From the NCBI GenBank assembly GCA_949316495.1, contig OX439009.1, positions 42,075,096-42,139,095 of the forward strand: a stretch of DNA of 64,000 nucleotides, read 5' to 3'. Position numbers and translations under genes: made by a program. Shown piece after piece: positions 12,001 to 23,836 of the stretch. Under the pieces are notes generated by a model, which saw nothing but the letters and a program-made list of their open reading frames with translations, did not search any database and had not been told where the DNA came from. The DNA comes from Amphiduros pacificus. Lineage: Eukaryota > Annelida > Polychaeta > Phyllodocida > Hesionidae. Positions within the stretch are counted from its first letter, which is position 1; every line of letters begins with the position of its first letter.

Positions 12001-15000
12001 ATTATTTTATGTTTGGGTACCCGGATGCCGATTTTCGCCGTTAAATTCCCCCCTTTTTTCAATTGGAATATTAAGCTAGGGGGGTCTATGATTTTTCTGA
12101 ACCAAAACCATTTTGGTGCGAGACCCGTTTTGATGTGCTAGAGACCCGTAAAACGAAGAAAACGGTTAACTTCAAAAAAAAAAAATTTATGTTTAGGTAC
12201 CCGGATGCCGATTTTCGCCGTTAAATTCCCCCCTTTTTTCAATTGGAATATTAAGCTAGGGGGGTCTATGATTTTTCTGAACCAAAACCATTTTGGTGCG
12301 AGACCGGTTTTAATATGCTAGAGACCCGTAAATGGGAGAAAACCTGTAATTTTACACATTATTTTGTGTTTGGGTACCTGGATGCCGATTTTCGCCGTTA
12401 AATTCCCCCCTTTTTTCAATTGGAATATTAAGCTAGGGGGGTCTATGATTTTTCTGAACCAAAACCATTTTGGTGCGAGACCGGTTTTGATGTGCTAGAG
12501 GCCCGTAAAACGGAGAAAATGGTTCACTTCAAAAACAAATTTAATGTTTAGGTACCCGGATGCCGATTTTCGCCGTTAAATTACCCCCTTTTTTCAATTG
12601 GAATAATAAGCTAGGGGGGTCTATGATTTTTTTGAACCAAAACCATTTTGGTGCGAGACCGGTTTTGATGTGCTAGAGGCCCGTAAAACGGAGAAAACGG
12701 TTCACTTCAAAAACAAATTTAATGTTTAGGTACCCGGATGCCGATTTTCGCCGTTAAATTCCCCCCTTTTTTCAATTGGAATATTAAGCTAGGGGGGTCT
12801 ATGATTTTTCTGAACCAAAACCATTTTGGTGCGAGACAGGTTTTGATGTGCTAGAGACCCGTAAATGGGAGAAAACCTGGAATTTTACCCATTTTTTTGT
12901 GTTTGGGTACCCGGATGCCGATTTTCACCGTTAAATTCCCCCCTTTTTTCAATTGGAATATTAAGCTAGGGGGGTCTATGATTTTTTTGAACCAAAACCA
13001 TTTTGGTGCGAGACCGGTTTTGATGTGCTAGAGACCTGTAAATGGGAGAAAACCGGGAATTTTACCCATATTTTTGTGTTTGGGTACCCGGATGCCGATT
13101 TTCGCCGTTAAATTCCCCCCTTTTTTCAATTGGAATATTAAGCTAGGGGGGTCTATGATTTTTTTGAACCAAAACCATTTTGGTGCGAGACCGGTTTTGA
13201 TATGCTAGAGACCCGTAAATGGGAGAAAACCGGGAATTTTACCCATATTTTTGTGTTTGGGTACCCGGATGCCGATTTTCGCCGTTAAATTCCCCCCTTT
13301 TTTCAATTGGAATATTAAGCTAGGGGGGTCTATGATTTTTCTGAACCAAAACCATTTTGGTGCGAGACCGGTTTTAATATGCTAGAGACCCGTAAATGGG
13401 AGAAAACCGGGAATTTTACCCATTTTTTTGTGTTTGGGTACCCGGATGCCGATTTTCGCCGTTAAATTCCCCCCTTTTTTCAATTGGAATAATAAGCTAG
13501 AGGGGTCTATGATTTTTTTGAACCAAAACCATTTTGGTGCGAGACCGGTTTTGATGTGCTAGAGACCCGTAAAACGGAGAAAACGGTTAACTTAAAAAAA
13601 AAAATTATGTTTAGGTACCCGGATGCCGATTTTCGCCGTTAAATTCCCCCCTTTTTTCAATTGGAATATTAAGCTAGGGGGGTCTATGATTTTTCTGAAC
13701 CAAAACCATTTTGGTGCGAGACCGGTTTTAATATGCTAGAGACCCGTAAATCGGAGAAAACTTGGAATTTTACCCATTTTTTTGTGTTTGGGTACCCGGA
13801 TGCCGATTTTCGCCGTTAAATTCCCCCCTTTTTTCAATTGGAATATTAAGCTAGGGGGGTCTATGATTTTTTTTAACCAAAACCATTTTGGTGCGAGACC
13901 GGTTTTGATGTGCTAGAGACCCGTAAAACGGAGAAAACGGTTCACTTCAAAAACAAATTTAATGTTTAGGTACCCGGATGCCGATTTTCGCCGTTAAATT
14001 CCCCCCTTTTTTCAATTGGAATATTAAGCTAGGGGGGTCTATGATTTTTCTGAACCAAAACCATTTTGGTGCGAGACCGGTTTTGATGTGCTAGAGACCC
14101 GTAAAACGGAGAAAACGGTTAACTTCAAAAAAAAAGATTTATGTTTAGATACCCGGATGCCGAATTTCGCCGTTAAATTCCCCCCTTTTTTCAATTGGAA
14201 TATTAAGCTAGGGGGGTCTATGATTTTTCTGAACCAAAACCATTTTGGTGCGAGACCGGTTTTGATGTGCTAGAGACCCGTAAATGGGAGAAAACCTGGA
14301 ATTTTACCCATTTTTTTGTGTTTGGGTACCCGGATGCCGATTTTCGCCATTAAATTCCCCCCTTTTTTCAATTGGAATATTAAGCTAGGGGGGTCTATGA
14401 TTTTTCTGAACCAAAACCATTTTGGTGCGAGACCGGTTTTAATATTCTAGAGACCCGTAAATCGGAGAAAACTTGGAATTTTACCCATTTTTTTGTGTTT
14501 GGGTACCCGGATGCCGATTTTCGCCGTTAAATTCCCCCCTTTTTTCAATTGGAATAATAAGCTAGAGGGGTCTATGATTTTTTTGAACCAAAACCATTTT
14601 GGTGCGAGACCGGTTTTGATGTGCTAGAGGCCCGTAAAACGGAGAAAACGGTTCACTTCAAAAACAAATTTAATGTTTAGGTACCCGGATGCCGATTTTC
14701 GCCGTTAAATTCCCCCCTTTTTTCAATTGGAATATTAAGCTAGGGGGGTCTATGATTTTTCTGAACCAAAACCATTTTGGTGCGAGACCGGTTTTGATGT
14801 GCTAGAGACCCGTAAATCGGAGAAAACCGGAAATTTTACCCATTATTTTGTGTTTGGGTACCCGGATGCCGATTTTCGTCGTTAAATTCCTCCCTTTTTA
14901 CAATTGGAATATTAAGCTAGGGGGGTCTATGATTTTTCTGAACCAAAACCATTTTGGTGCGAGACCGGTTTTGATGGCCTAGAGACCCGTAAATCGGAGA

Positions 15001-15030
15001 AAACGGTTCACTTCAAAAACAAATTTAATG
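9011..15030 (+). repeat. 177-bp satellite array, left arm, about 34 copies
   Basis: Period is 177-178 bp (unit starts at 9011, 9188, 9365, 9542, 9720, 9897). The conserved part runs from GATGCCGATTTTCGCC through GAGACCCGTAAA. A variable 35-bp segment comes in at least two forms: one with TTTTACCCATTTTTTTGTG, one with GTTAACTTCAAAAAAAA. Forms recur in a four-unit pattern about 709 bp apart (10201 and 10910), i.e. higher-order repeats. Confidence 0.97.
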
Positions 15031-18000
15031 GTTTTGGTTCAGAAAAATCATTGACCCCCCTAGTTTAATATTCCAATTGAAAAAAGGGGGGAATTTAACG
15101 GCGAAAATCGGCATCCAGGTACCCAAACACAAAATAATGGGTAAAATTACAGGTTTTCTCCCATTTACGGGTCTCTAGCATATTAAAACCGGTCTCGCAC
15201 CAAAATGGTTTTGGTTCAGAAAAATCATAGACCCCCCTAGCTTAATATTCCAATTGAAAAAAGGGGGGAATTTAACGGCGAAAATCGGCATCCGGGTACC
15301 CAAACACAAAATAATGGGTAAAATTCCCGGTTTTCTCCCATTTACGGGTCTCTAGCACATCAAAACCTGTCTCGCACCAAAATGGTTTTGGTTCAGAAAA
15401 ATCATAGACCCCCCTAGCTTAATATTCCAATTGAAAAAAGGGGGGAATTTAACGGCGAAAATCGGCATCCGGGTACCCAAACACAAAATAATGGGTAAAA
15501 TTCCCGGTTTTCTCCCATTTACGGGTCTCTAGCACATCAAAACCGGTCTCGCACCAAAATGGTTTTGGTTCAAAAAAATCATAGACCCCCCTAGCTTAAT
15601 ATTCCAATTGAAAAAAGGGAGGAATTTAACGGCGAAAATCGGCATCCGGGTATCTAAACATAATTTTTTTTTTTGAAGTTAACCGTTTTCCCCGTTTTAC
15701 GGGTCTCTAGCACATCAAAACCGGTCTCGCACCAAAATGGTTTTGGTTCAGAAAAATCATAGACCCCCCTAGCTTAATATTCCAATTGAAAAAAGGGGGG
15801 AATTTAACGGCGAAAATCGGCATCCGGGTACCCAAACACAAAATAATGGGTAAAATTCCCGGTTTTCTCCCAATTACGGGTCTCTAGCACATGAAAACCG
15901 GTCTCGCACCAAAATGGTTTTGGTTCAGAAAAATCATAGACCCCCCTAGCTTAATATTCCAATTGAAAAAAGGGGGGAATTCAATGGCGAAAATCGGCAT
16001 CCGGGTACCCAAACACAAAAAATGGGTAAAATTCCCGGTTTTCTCCGATTTACGGGTCTCTAGCACATCGAAACCGGTCTCGCACCAAAATGGTTTTGGT
16101 TCAAAAAAATCATAGACCCCCCTAGCTTAATATTCCAATTGAAAAAAGGGAGGAATTTAACGGCGAAAATCGGCATCCGGGTATCTAAACATAATTTTTT
16201 TTTTTGAAGTTAACCGTTTTCCCCGTTTTACGGGTCTCTAGCACATCAAAACCGGTCTCGCACCAAAATGGTTTTGGTTCAGAAAAATCATAGACCCCCC
16301 TAGCTTAATATTTCAATTGAAAAAAGGGGGGAATTTAACGGCGAAAATCGGCATCCGGGTACCCAAACACAAAAAAATGGGTAAAATTCCCGGTTTTCAC
16401 CGATTTACGGGTCTCTAGCACATCAAAACCGGTCTCGCACCAAAATGGTTTTGGTTCAGAAAAATCATAGACCCCCGTAGCTTAATATTCTAATTGAAAA
16501 AAGGGGGGAATTTAACGGCAAAAATTGGCATCCAGGTACTTGAACATAATTTTTTTTTATGAAGTGCACCGTTTTTCCCCGATTTACGGGTCTCTAGCAT
16601 ATTAAAACCGGTCTCGCACCAAAATGGTTTTGGTTCAGAAAAATCATAGACCCCCCTAGCTTAATATTCCAATTGAAAAAAAGGGGGAATTTAACGGCGA
16701 AAATCGGCATCCGGGTATCCAAACACAAAAAAATGGGTAAAATTACAGGTTTTCTCCGATTTACGGGTCTCTAGCATATTAAAACCGGTTTCGCACCAAA
16801 ATGGTTTTGGTTCAGAAAAATCATAGACCCCCCTAGCTTAATATTCCAATTGAAAAAAGGGGGGAATTTAACTGCGAAAATCGGCATCCAGGTACCCAAA
16901 CACAAAATAATGGGTAAAATTCCCGGTTTTCTCCGATTTACGGGTCTCTAGCATATTAAAACCTGTCTCGCACCAAAATGGTTTTGGTTAAAAAAAATCA
17001 TAGACCCCCCTAGCTTAATATTCCAATTGAAAAAAGGGGGGAATTTAACGGCGAAAATCGGCATCCGGGTACCCAAACACAAAAAAATGGGTAAAATTCC
17101 CGGTTTTCTCCGATTTACGGGTCTCTAGCATATTAAAACCGGTCTCGCACCAAAATGGTTTTGGTTCAGAAAAATCATAGACCCCCCAAGCTTAATATTC
17201 CAATTGAAAAAAGGGGGGAATTTAACTGCGAAAATCGGCATCCAGGTACCCAAACACAAAATAATGGGTAAAATTCCCGGTTTTCTCCGATTTACGGGTC
17301 TCTAGCATATTAAAACCTGTCTCGCACCAAAATGGTTTTGGTTAAAAAAAATCATAGACCCCCCTAGCTTAATATTCCAATTGAAAAAAGGGGGGAATTT
17401 AACGGCGAAAATCGGCATCCGGGTACCCAAACACAAAAAAATTGGTAAAATTCCCGGTTTTCTCCTATTTACGGGTCTCTAGCATATTAAAACCGGTCTC
17501 GCACCAAAATGGTTTTGGTTAAAAAAAATCATAGACCCCCCTAGCTTAATATTCCAATTGAAAAAAGGGGGGAATTTAACGGCGAAAATCGGCATCCGGG
17601 TACCCAAACACAAAAAAATGGGTAAAATTCCAGGTTTTCTCTGATTTACGGGTCTCTAGCATATCAAAACCGGTCTCGCACCAAAATGGTTTTGGTACAA
17701 AAAAATCATAGACCCCCCTAGCTTAATATTCCAATTGAAAAAAGGGGGGAATTTAACGGCGAAAATCGGCATCCAGGTACTTGAACATAAATTTTTTTTT
17801 ATGAAGTGCACCGTTTTTCCCCGATTTACGGGTCTCTAGCATATTAAAACCGGTCTCGCACCAAAATGGTTTTGGTTCAGAAAAATCATAGACCCCCCAA
17901 GCTTAATATTCCAATTGAAAAAAGGGGGGAATTTAACGGCGAAAATCGGCATCCGGGTACCCAAACACAAAAAAATGGGTAAAATTCCAAGTTTTCTCCG

Positions 18001-21000
18001 ATTTACGGGTCTCTAGCATATTAAAACCGGTCTCGCACCAAAATGGTTTTGGTTCAGAAAAATCATAGACCCCCCTAGCTTAATATTCCAATTGAAAAAA
18101 GGGGGGAATTTAACGGCGAAAATCGGCATCCGGGTACCCAAACACAAAAAAATGGGTAAAATTCCCGGTTTTCTCCGATTTACGGGTCTCTAGCATATTA
18201 AAACCGGTCTCGCACCAAAATGGTTTTGGTTAAAAAAAATCATGGACCCCACTAGCTTAATATTCCAATTGAAAAAAGGGGGGAATTTGGTGAAAATTGG
18301 CATCCGGGTACCCAAACACAAAAAAATGGGTAAAATTCCAAGTTTTCTCCGATTTACGGGTCTCTAGCATATTAAAACCGGTCTCGCACCAAAATGGTTT
18401 TGGTTCAGGAAAATCATAGACCCCCCTAGCTTAATATTCCAATTGAAAAAAGGGGGGAATTTAACGGCGAAAATCGGCATCCGGGTATCTAAACATAAAT
18501 TTTTTTTTTGAAGTTAACCGTTTTCCCCGTTTTACGGGTCTCTAGCACATCAAAACCGGTCTCGCACCAAAATGGTTTTGGTTCAAAAAAATCATAGACC
18601 CCCCTAGCTTAATATTCCAATTGAAAAAAGGGGGGAATTTAATGGCGAAAATCGGCATCCGGGTACCCAAACACCAAAAAATGGGTAAAATTCCCGGTTT
18701 TCTCCGATTTACGGGTCTCTAGCACATCAAAACCGGTCTCGCACCAAAATGGTTTTGGTTCAGAAAAATCATAGACCCCCGTAGCTTAATATTCCAATTG
18801 AAAAAAGGGGGGAATTTAACGGCAAAAATCGGCATCCAGGTACTTGAACATAATTTTTTTTTATGAAGTGCACCGTTTTTCCCCGATTTACGGGTCTCTA
18901 GCATATTAAAACCGGTCTCGCACCAAAATGGTTTTGGTTCAGAAAAATCATAGACCCCCCTAGCTTAATATTCCAATTGAAAAAAGGGGGGAATTTAACG
19001 GCGAAAATCGGCATCCGGGTACCCAAACACAAAAAAATGGGTAAAATTCCCGGTTTTCTCCGATTTAAGGGTCTCTAGCATATTAAAACCGGTCTCGCAC
19101 CAAAATGGTTTTGGTTAAAAAAAATCATAGACCCCACTAGCTTAATATTCCAATTGAAAAAAGGGGGGAATTTAACGGCGAAAATCGGCATCCGGGTACC
19201 CAAACACAAAAAAATTGGTAAAATTCCCGGTTTTCTCCTATTTACGGGTCTCTAGCATATTAAAACCGGTCTCGCACCAAAATGGTTTTGGTTAAAAAAA
19301 ATCATAGACCCCCCTAGCTTAATATTCCAATTGAAAAAAGGGGGGAATTTAACGGCGAAAATCGGCATCCGGGTACCCAAACACAAAAAAATGGGTAAAA
19401 TTCCAGGTTTTCTCTGATTTACGGGTCTCTAGCATATCAAAACCGGTCTCGCACCAAAATGGTTTTGGTACAAAAAAATCATAGACCCCCCTAGCTTAAT
19501 ATTCCAATTGAAAAAAGGGGGGAATTTAACGGCGAAAATCGGCATCCAGGTACTTGAACATAAATTTTTTTTTATGAAGTGCACCGTTTTTCCCCGATTT
19601 ACGGGTCTCTAGCATATTAAAACCGGTCTCGCACCAAAATGGTTTTGGTTCAGAAAAATCATAGACCCCCCAAGCTTAATATTCCAATTGAAAAAAGGGG
19701 GGAATTTAACGGCGAAAATCGGCATCCGGGTACCCAAACACAAAAAAATGGGTAAAATTCCAAGTTTTCTCCGATTTACGGGTCTCTAGCATATTAAAAC
19801 CGGTCTCGCACCAAAATGGTTTTGGTTCAGAAAAATCATAGACCCCCCTAGCTTAATATTCCAATTGAAAAAAGGGGGGAATTTAACGGCGAAAATCGGC
19901 ATCCGGGTACCCAAACACAAAAAAATGGGTAAAATTCCCGGTTTTCTCCGATTTACGGGTCTCTAGCATATTAAAACCGGTCTCGCACCAAAATGGTTTT
20001 GGTTAAAAAAAATCATGGACCCCACTAGCTTAATATTCCAATTGAAAAAAGGGGGGAATTTGGTGAAAATTGGCATCCGGGTACCCAAACACAAAAAAAT
20101 GGGTAATATTCCAAGTTTTCTCCGATTTACGGGTCTCTAGCATATTAAAACCGGTCTCGCACCAAAATGGTTTTGGTTCAGGAAAATCATAGACCCCCCT
20201 AGCTTAATATTCCAATTGAAAAAAGGGGGGAATTTAACGGCGAAAATCGGCATCCGGGTATCTAAACATAAATTTTTTTTTTGAAGTTAACCGTTTTCCC
20301 CGTTTTACGGGTCTCTAGCACATCAAAACCGGTCTCGCACCAAAATGGTTTTGGTTCAGAAAAATCATAGACCCCCGTAGCTTAATATTCCAATTGAAAA
20401 AAGGGGGGAATTTAACGGCAAAAATCGGCATCCAGGTACTTGAACATAATTTTTTTTTATGAAGTGCACCGTTTTTCCCCGATTTACGGGTCTCTAGCAT
20501 ATTAAAACCGGTCTCGCACCAAAATGGTTTTGGTTCAGAAAAATCATAGACCCCCCTAGCTTAATATTCCAATTGAAAAAAGGGGGGAATTTAACGGCGA
20601 AAATCGGCATCCGGGTACCCAAACACAAAAAAATGGGTAAAATTCCCGGTTTTCTCCGATTTACGGGTCTCTAGCATATTAAAACCGGTCTCGCACCAAA
20701 ATGGTTTTGGTAAAAAAAAATCATGGACCCCACTAGCTTAATATTCCAATTGAAAAAAGTGGGGAATTTAACGGCGAAAATCGGCATCCGGGTACCCAAA
20801 CACAAAAAAATGGGTAAAATTCCAGGTTTTCTCCGATTTACGGGTCTCTAGCATATCAAAACCGGTCTCGCACCAAAATGGTTTTTGTACAAAAAAATCA
20901 TAGACCCCCCTAGCTTAATATTCCAATTGAAAAAAGGGGGGAATTTAACGGCGAAAATCGGCATCCAGGTACTTGAACATAAATTTTTTTTATGAAGTGC

Positions 21001-22209
21001 ACCGTTTTTCCCCGATTTACGGGTCTCTAGCATATTAAAACCGGTCTCGCACCAAAATGGTTTTGGTTCAGAAAAATCATAGACCCCCCTAGCTTAATAT
21101 TCCAATTGAAAATAAGGGGGAATTTAACGGCGAAAATCGGCATCTGGGTACCCAAACACAAAAAAATGGGTAAAATTCCAAGTTTTCTCTGATTTACGGG
21201 TCTCTAGCATATTAAAACCAGTCTCGCACCAAAATGGTTTTGGTTCAGAAAAATCATAGACCCCCCTAGCTTAATATTCCAATTGAAAAAAAGGGGGAAT
21301 TTAACGGCGAAAATCGGCATCCGGGTACCCAAACACAAAAAAATGGGTAAAATTCCCGGTTTTCTCCGATTTACGGGTCTCTAGCATATTAAAACCGGTC
21401 TCGCACCAAAATGGTTTTGGTTAAAAAAAATCATAGACCCCACTAGCTTAATATTCCAATTGAAAAAAGGGGGGAATTTAACGGCGAAAATCGGCATCCG
21501 GGTACCCAAACACAAAAAAATGGGTAAAATTCCAGGTTTTCTCCGATTTACGGGTCTCTAGCATATCAAAACCGGTCTCGCACCAAAATGGTTTTGGTAC
21601 AAAAAAATCAAAGACCCCCTTAGCTTAATATTCCAATTGAAAAAAGGGGGGAATTTAACGGCGAAAATCGGCATCCAGGTACTTGAACATACATTTTTTT
21701 TATGAAGTGCACCGTTTTTCCCCGATTTACGGGTCTCTAGCATATTAAAACCGGTCTCGCACCAAAATGGTTTTGGTTAAAAAAAATCATAGACCCCCCT
21801 AGCTTAATATTCCAATTGAAAAAAGGGAGGAACTTAACGGCGAAAATCGGCATCCGGGTATCTAAACATAATTTTTTTTTTTGAAGTTAACCGTTTTCCC
21901 CGTTTTACGGGTCTCTAGCACATCAAAACCGGTCTCGCACCAAAATGGTTTTGGTTCAAAAAAATCATAGACCCCCCTAGCTTAATATTCCAATTGAAAA
22001 AAGGGGGGAATTTAACGGCGAAAATCGGCATCCGGGTACCCAAACACAAAAAAATGGTTAAAATTCCAGGTTTTCTCCGATTTACGGGTCTCTAGCATAT
22101 CAAAACCGGTCTCGCACCAAAATGGTTTTGGTTAAAAAAAATCATAGACCCCCCTAGCTTAATATTCCAATTGAAAAAAGGGGGGAATTTAACGGCGAAA
22201 ATCGGCATC
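15031..22209 (-). repeat. 177-bp satellite array, right arm, inverted, about 40 copies
   Basis: Same satellite in reverse orientation. The switch is abrupt at about 15030, where a left-arm unit (ending AAATTTAATG) runs into an inverted unit (GTTTTGGTTCAG). A third form of the variable segment (AAGTGCACCGTTTTTCCCC) occurs only in this arm. A block of about ten units is duplicated at 1773-bp spacing (for example 17441 and 19214). Arm lengths differ by about 1.2 kb. Confidence 0.97.
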
Positions 22210-22454
22210 TCGTCAATTTAGTCTTCTCTTTCTTTTCGCGCCTATATTTTATATGTTTGTCAGGGTAAAAGGGCCCTGACCTTTTTAAAGGCCTCTGACC
22301 TTTAAAGGGGTCCCCCCAGAAAGATCTTGATTTTCCTGTTATAGTCTGATGGGTATACGGGCCAAAAATTGACAAACCGAATATGGGACGAATGTGGGAC
22401 GAATGTGGGACGAATATGGGACGAAAGTGAATGTGGGACGAGCTTCACGGACAT
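22210..22454 (-). repeat. Right terminal inverted repeat, 245 bp
   Basis: Reverse complement of 8766-9010 with only a few mismatches (for example AAATTGACGAG against AAAGTGACGAG). It carries the same GGGACGAAT direct repeats at the outer end. Confidence 0.9.
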
Positions 22455-22463
22455 CTGAAAATG
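22455..22463. repeat. Right target-site duplication of the fold-back element
   Basis: CTGAAAATG, identical to 8757-8765. Confidence 0.85.
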
Positions 22464-22851
22464 TCAATATCACAGGCTAATATCTTGCTTTTTCATCTTC
22501 AAAAGTGTTTTCTCAGTAAGAGGATTATGCAAGTTCCCATATTGGGAACATGTGTAATTGACAATCAGTGTAAAACAATAATAATCATGGACGTAGAGAT
22601 GTATACACAAATATTCACCAACATCTGCTATTGCTGCTCACCACAAAGGAACACGGAACTGAAATGTTGCTGACTAGTCAGTTGTATGTGCTCGTGTTAA
22701 AGCACCAAAACATTTACCCTCACTTAGCCCGTTTTGAGGGTAATTAAATTGACAAGGAAATAGATCGCATGCGCAACTACTGCTGGTAATAGAAGGAAGG
22801 CGGAGAAAGAATTACAGTAGCACTATTAGAGAATCAAGTCCATACTAGTGA
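22464..22851. other. No feature recognised
   Basis: Unremarkable sequence between the fold-back element and the next minisatellite. Nothing protein-like was found on either strand. Confidence 0.5.
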
Positions 22852-23320
22852 AACCATTTGCTATTCGTGAAATCATTTGCTATTTGTAAAATCATTTGCT
22901 ACTGTGAAATCTTTTGCTATTCGTGAAATCATTTGCTACTGTGAAATCATTTGCTATTCGTGAAATCATTTGCTACTGTGAAATCATTTGCTATTCGTAA
23001 AATCATTTGCTACTAGTGAAACCATTTCCTATTAGTGACACCATTTCCTATTAGTGACACCATTTCCTATTAGTGAAACCATTTCCTATTAGTGACACCA
23101 TTTCCTATTAGTGACACCATTTCCTATTAGTGACACCGTTTCCTATTAGTGACGCCATTTCCTATTAGTGACACCATTTCCTATAAGTGACACCATTTCC
23201 TATTAGTGACACCATTTCCTATTAGTGACACCATTTCCTATTAGTGAAACCATTTCCTATAAGTGAAACCATTTCCTATTAGTGACACCATTTACTATTA
23301 GTGACACCATTTCCTATTAG
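22852..23320. repeat. 18-19-bp minisatellite, about 25 copies
   Basis: The first third has units of the type AAATCATTTGCTATTCGTG. The rest is dominated by ACCATTTCCTATTAGTGAC (19 bp). The switch between subtypes is sharp at about 23010, so one variant expanded on one side. Confidence 0.95.
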
Positions 23321-23836
23321 ATTGCCTTATCTGTGCTTTTACAGTGTAGGGTGGGTCTTGTACAATCTGGTATGTTTATATATTGTTTGTGTAGGAATAT
23401 ACCCTGTTTTCCTGCTGGTGTTGGCAGGATACTTATCTTTTGTGAGTTTCCCTGCAGCGAATAGAATGGACAACTTACAAATTGTACTCCCATATAAGAT
23501 GCAGTGTATCACGTATCAACTGTCCTATTGACAGTAGAAGATATAATGTATTTGATATGTGCGACCTATGAATATTGTAACCCAACAAATATGCTCATAT
23601 TAAGTTTTATGACTGGAGAATGGTTGAAATCAGTGCACACTTAGGCCCTTGTGATAAGCAACATTCTAAGATCAAGACGCCCAGGATAAAGTTATGAGCA
23701 CCAGGTGCAACCCCTTTCCTGACCAATCACAAAAGAGCATTCTAAGAAAATAGTTAAAATAATGAGGTTCAACTAGTTCTCCAGGGCGTATTTGTGCAAT
23801 ATGAACGAGACTGTATGCCCGCTATTATGCAAATGG
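23321..23836. other. No feature recognised
   Basis: Spacer between two minisatellites. The short + strand frame at 23301-23531 overlaps the array edge and resembles no known protein. Confidence 0.5.

Larger units (their letters stand above)
8766..22454. mobile_element. 13.7 kb fold-back DNA transposon carrying satellite arrays
   Basis: The element begins ATGTCCGTGAAGCTCG and ends with its exact reverse complement. Each 245-bp unique end is followed by an array of a 177-bp satellite, and the two arrays converge at about 15030. The 9-bp sequence CTGAAAATG lies directly outside both ends (8757-8765 and 22455-22463), a perfect target-site duplication. This length fits Mutator-like elements (9-10 bp) or Merlin (8-9 bp). 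No transposase frame is present. The two ends differ at only a few positions, which suggests a recent insertion. Open frames of 60-80 codons inside are by-products of the repeats. Superfamily assignment is inference from duplication length only. Confidence 0.85.

Noticed and set aside
14088-21743. Several near-identical 60-61-codon frames of the MLETRK...HFGARPV type
   Set aside because: Each is one turn of the 177-bp satellite that happens to lack a stop; 177 is 3 x 59 so occasional units stay open.
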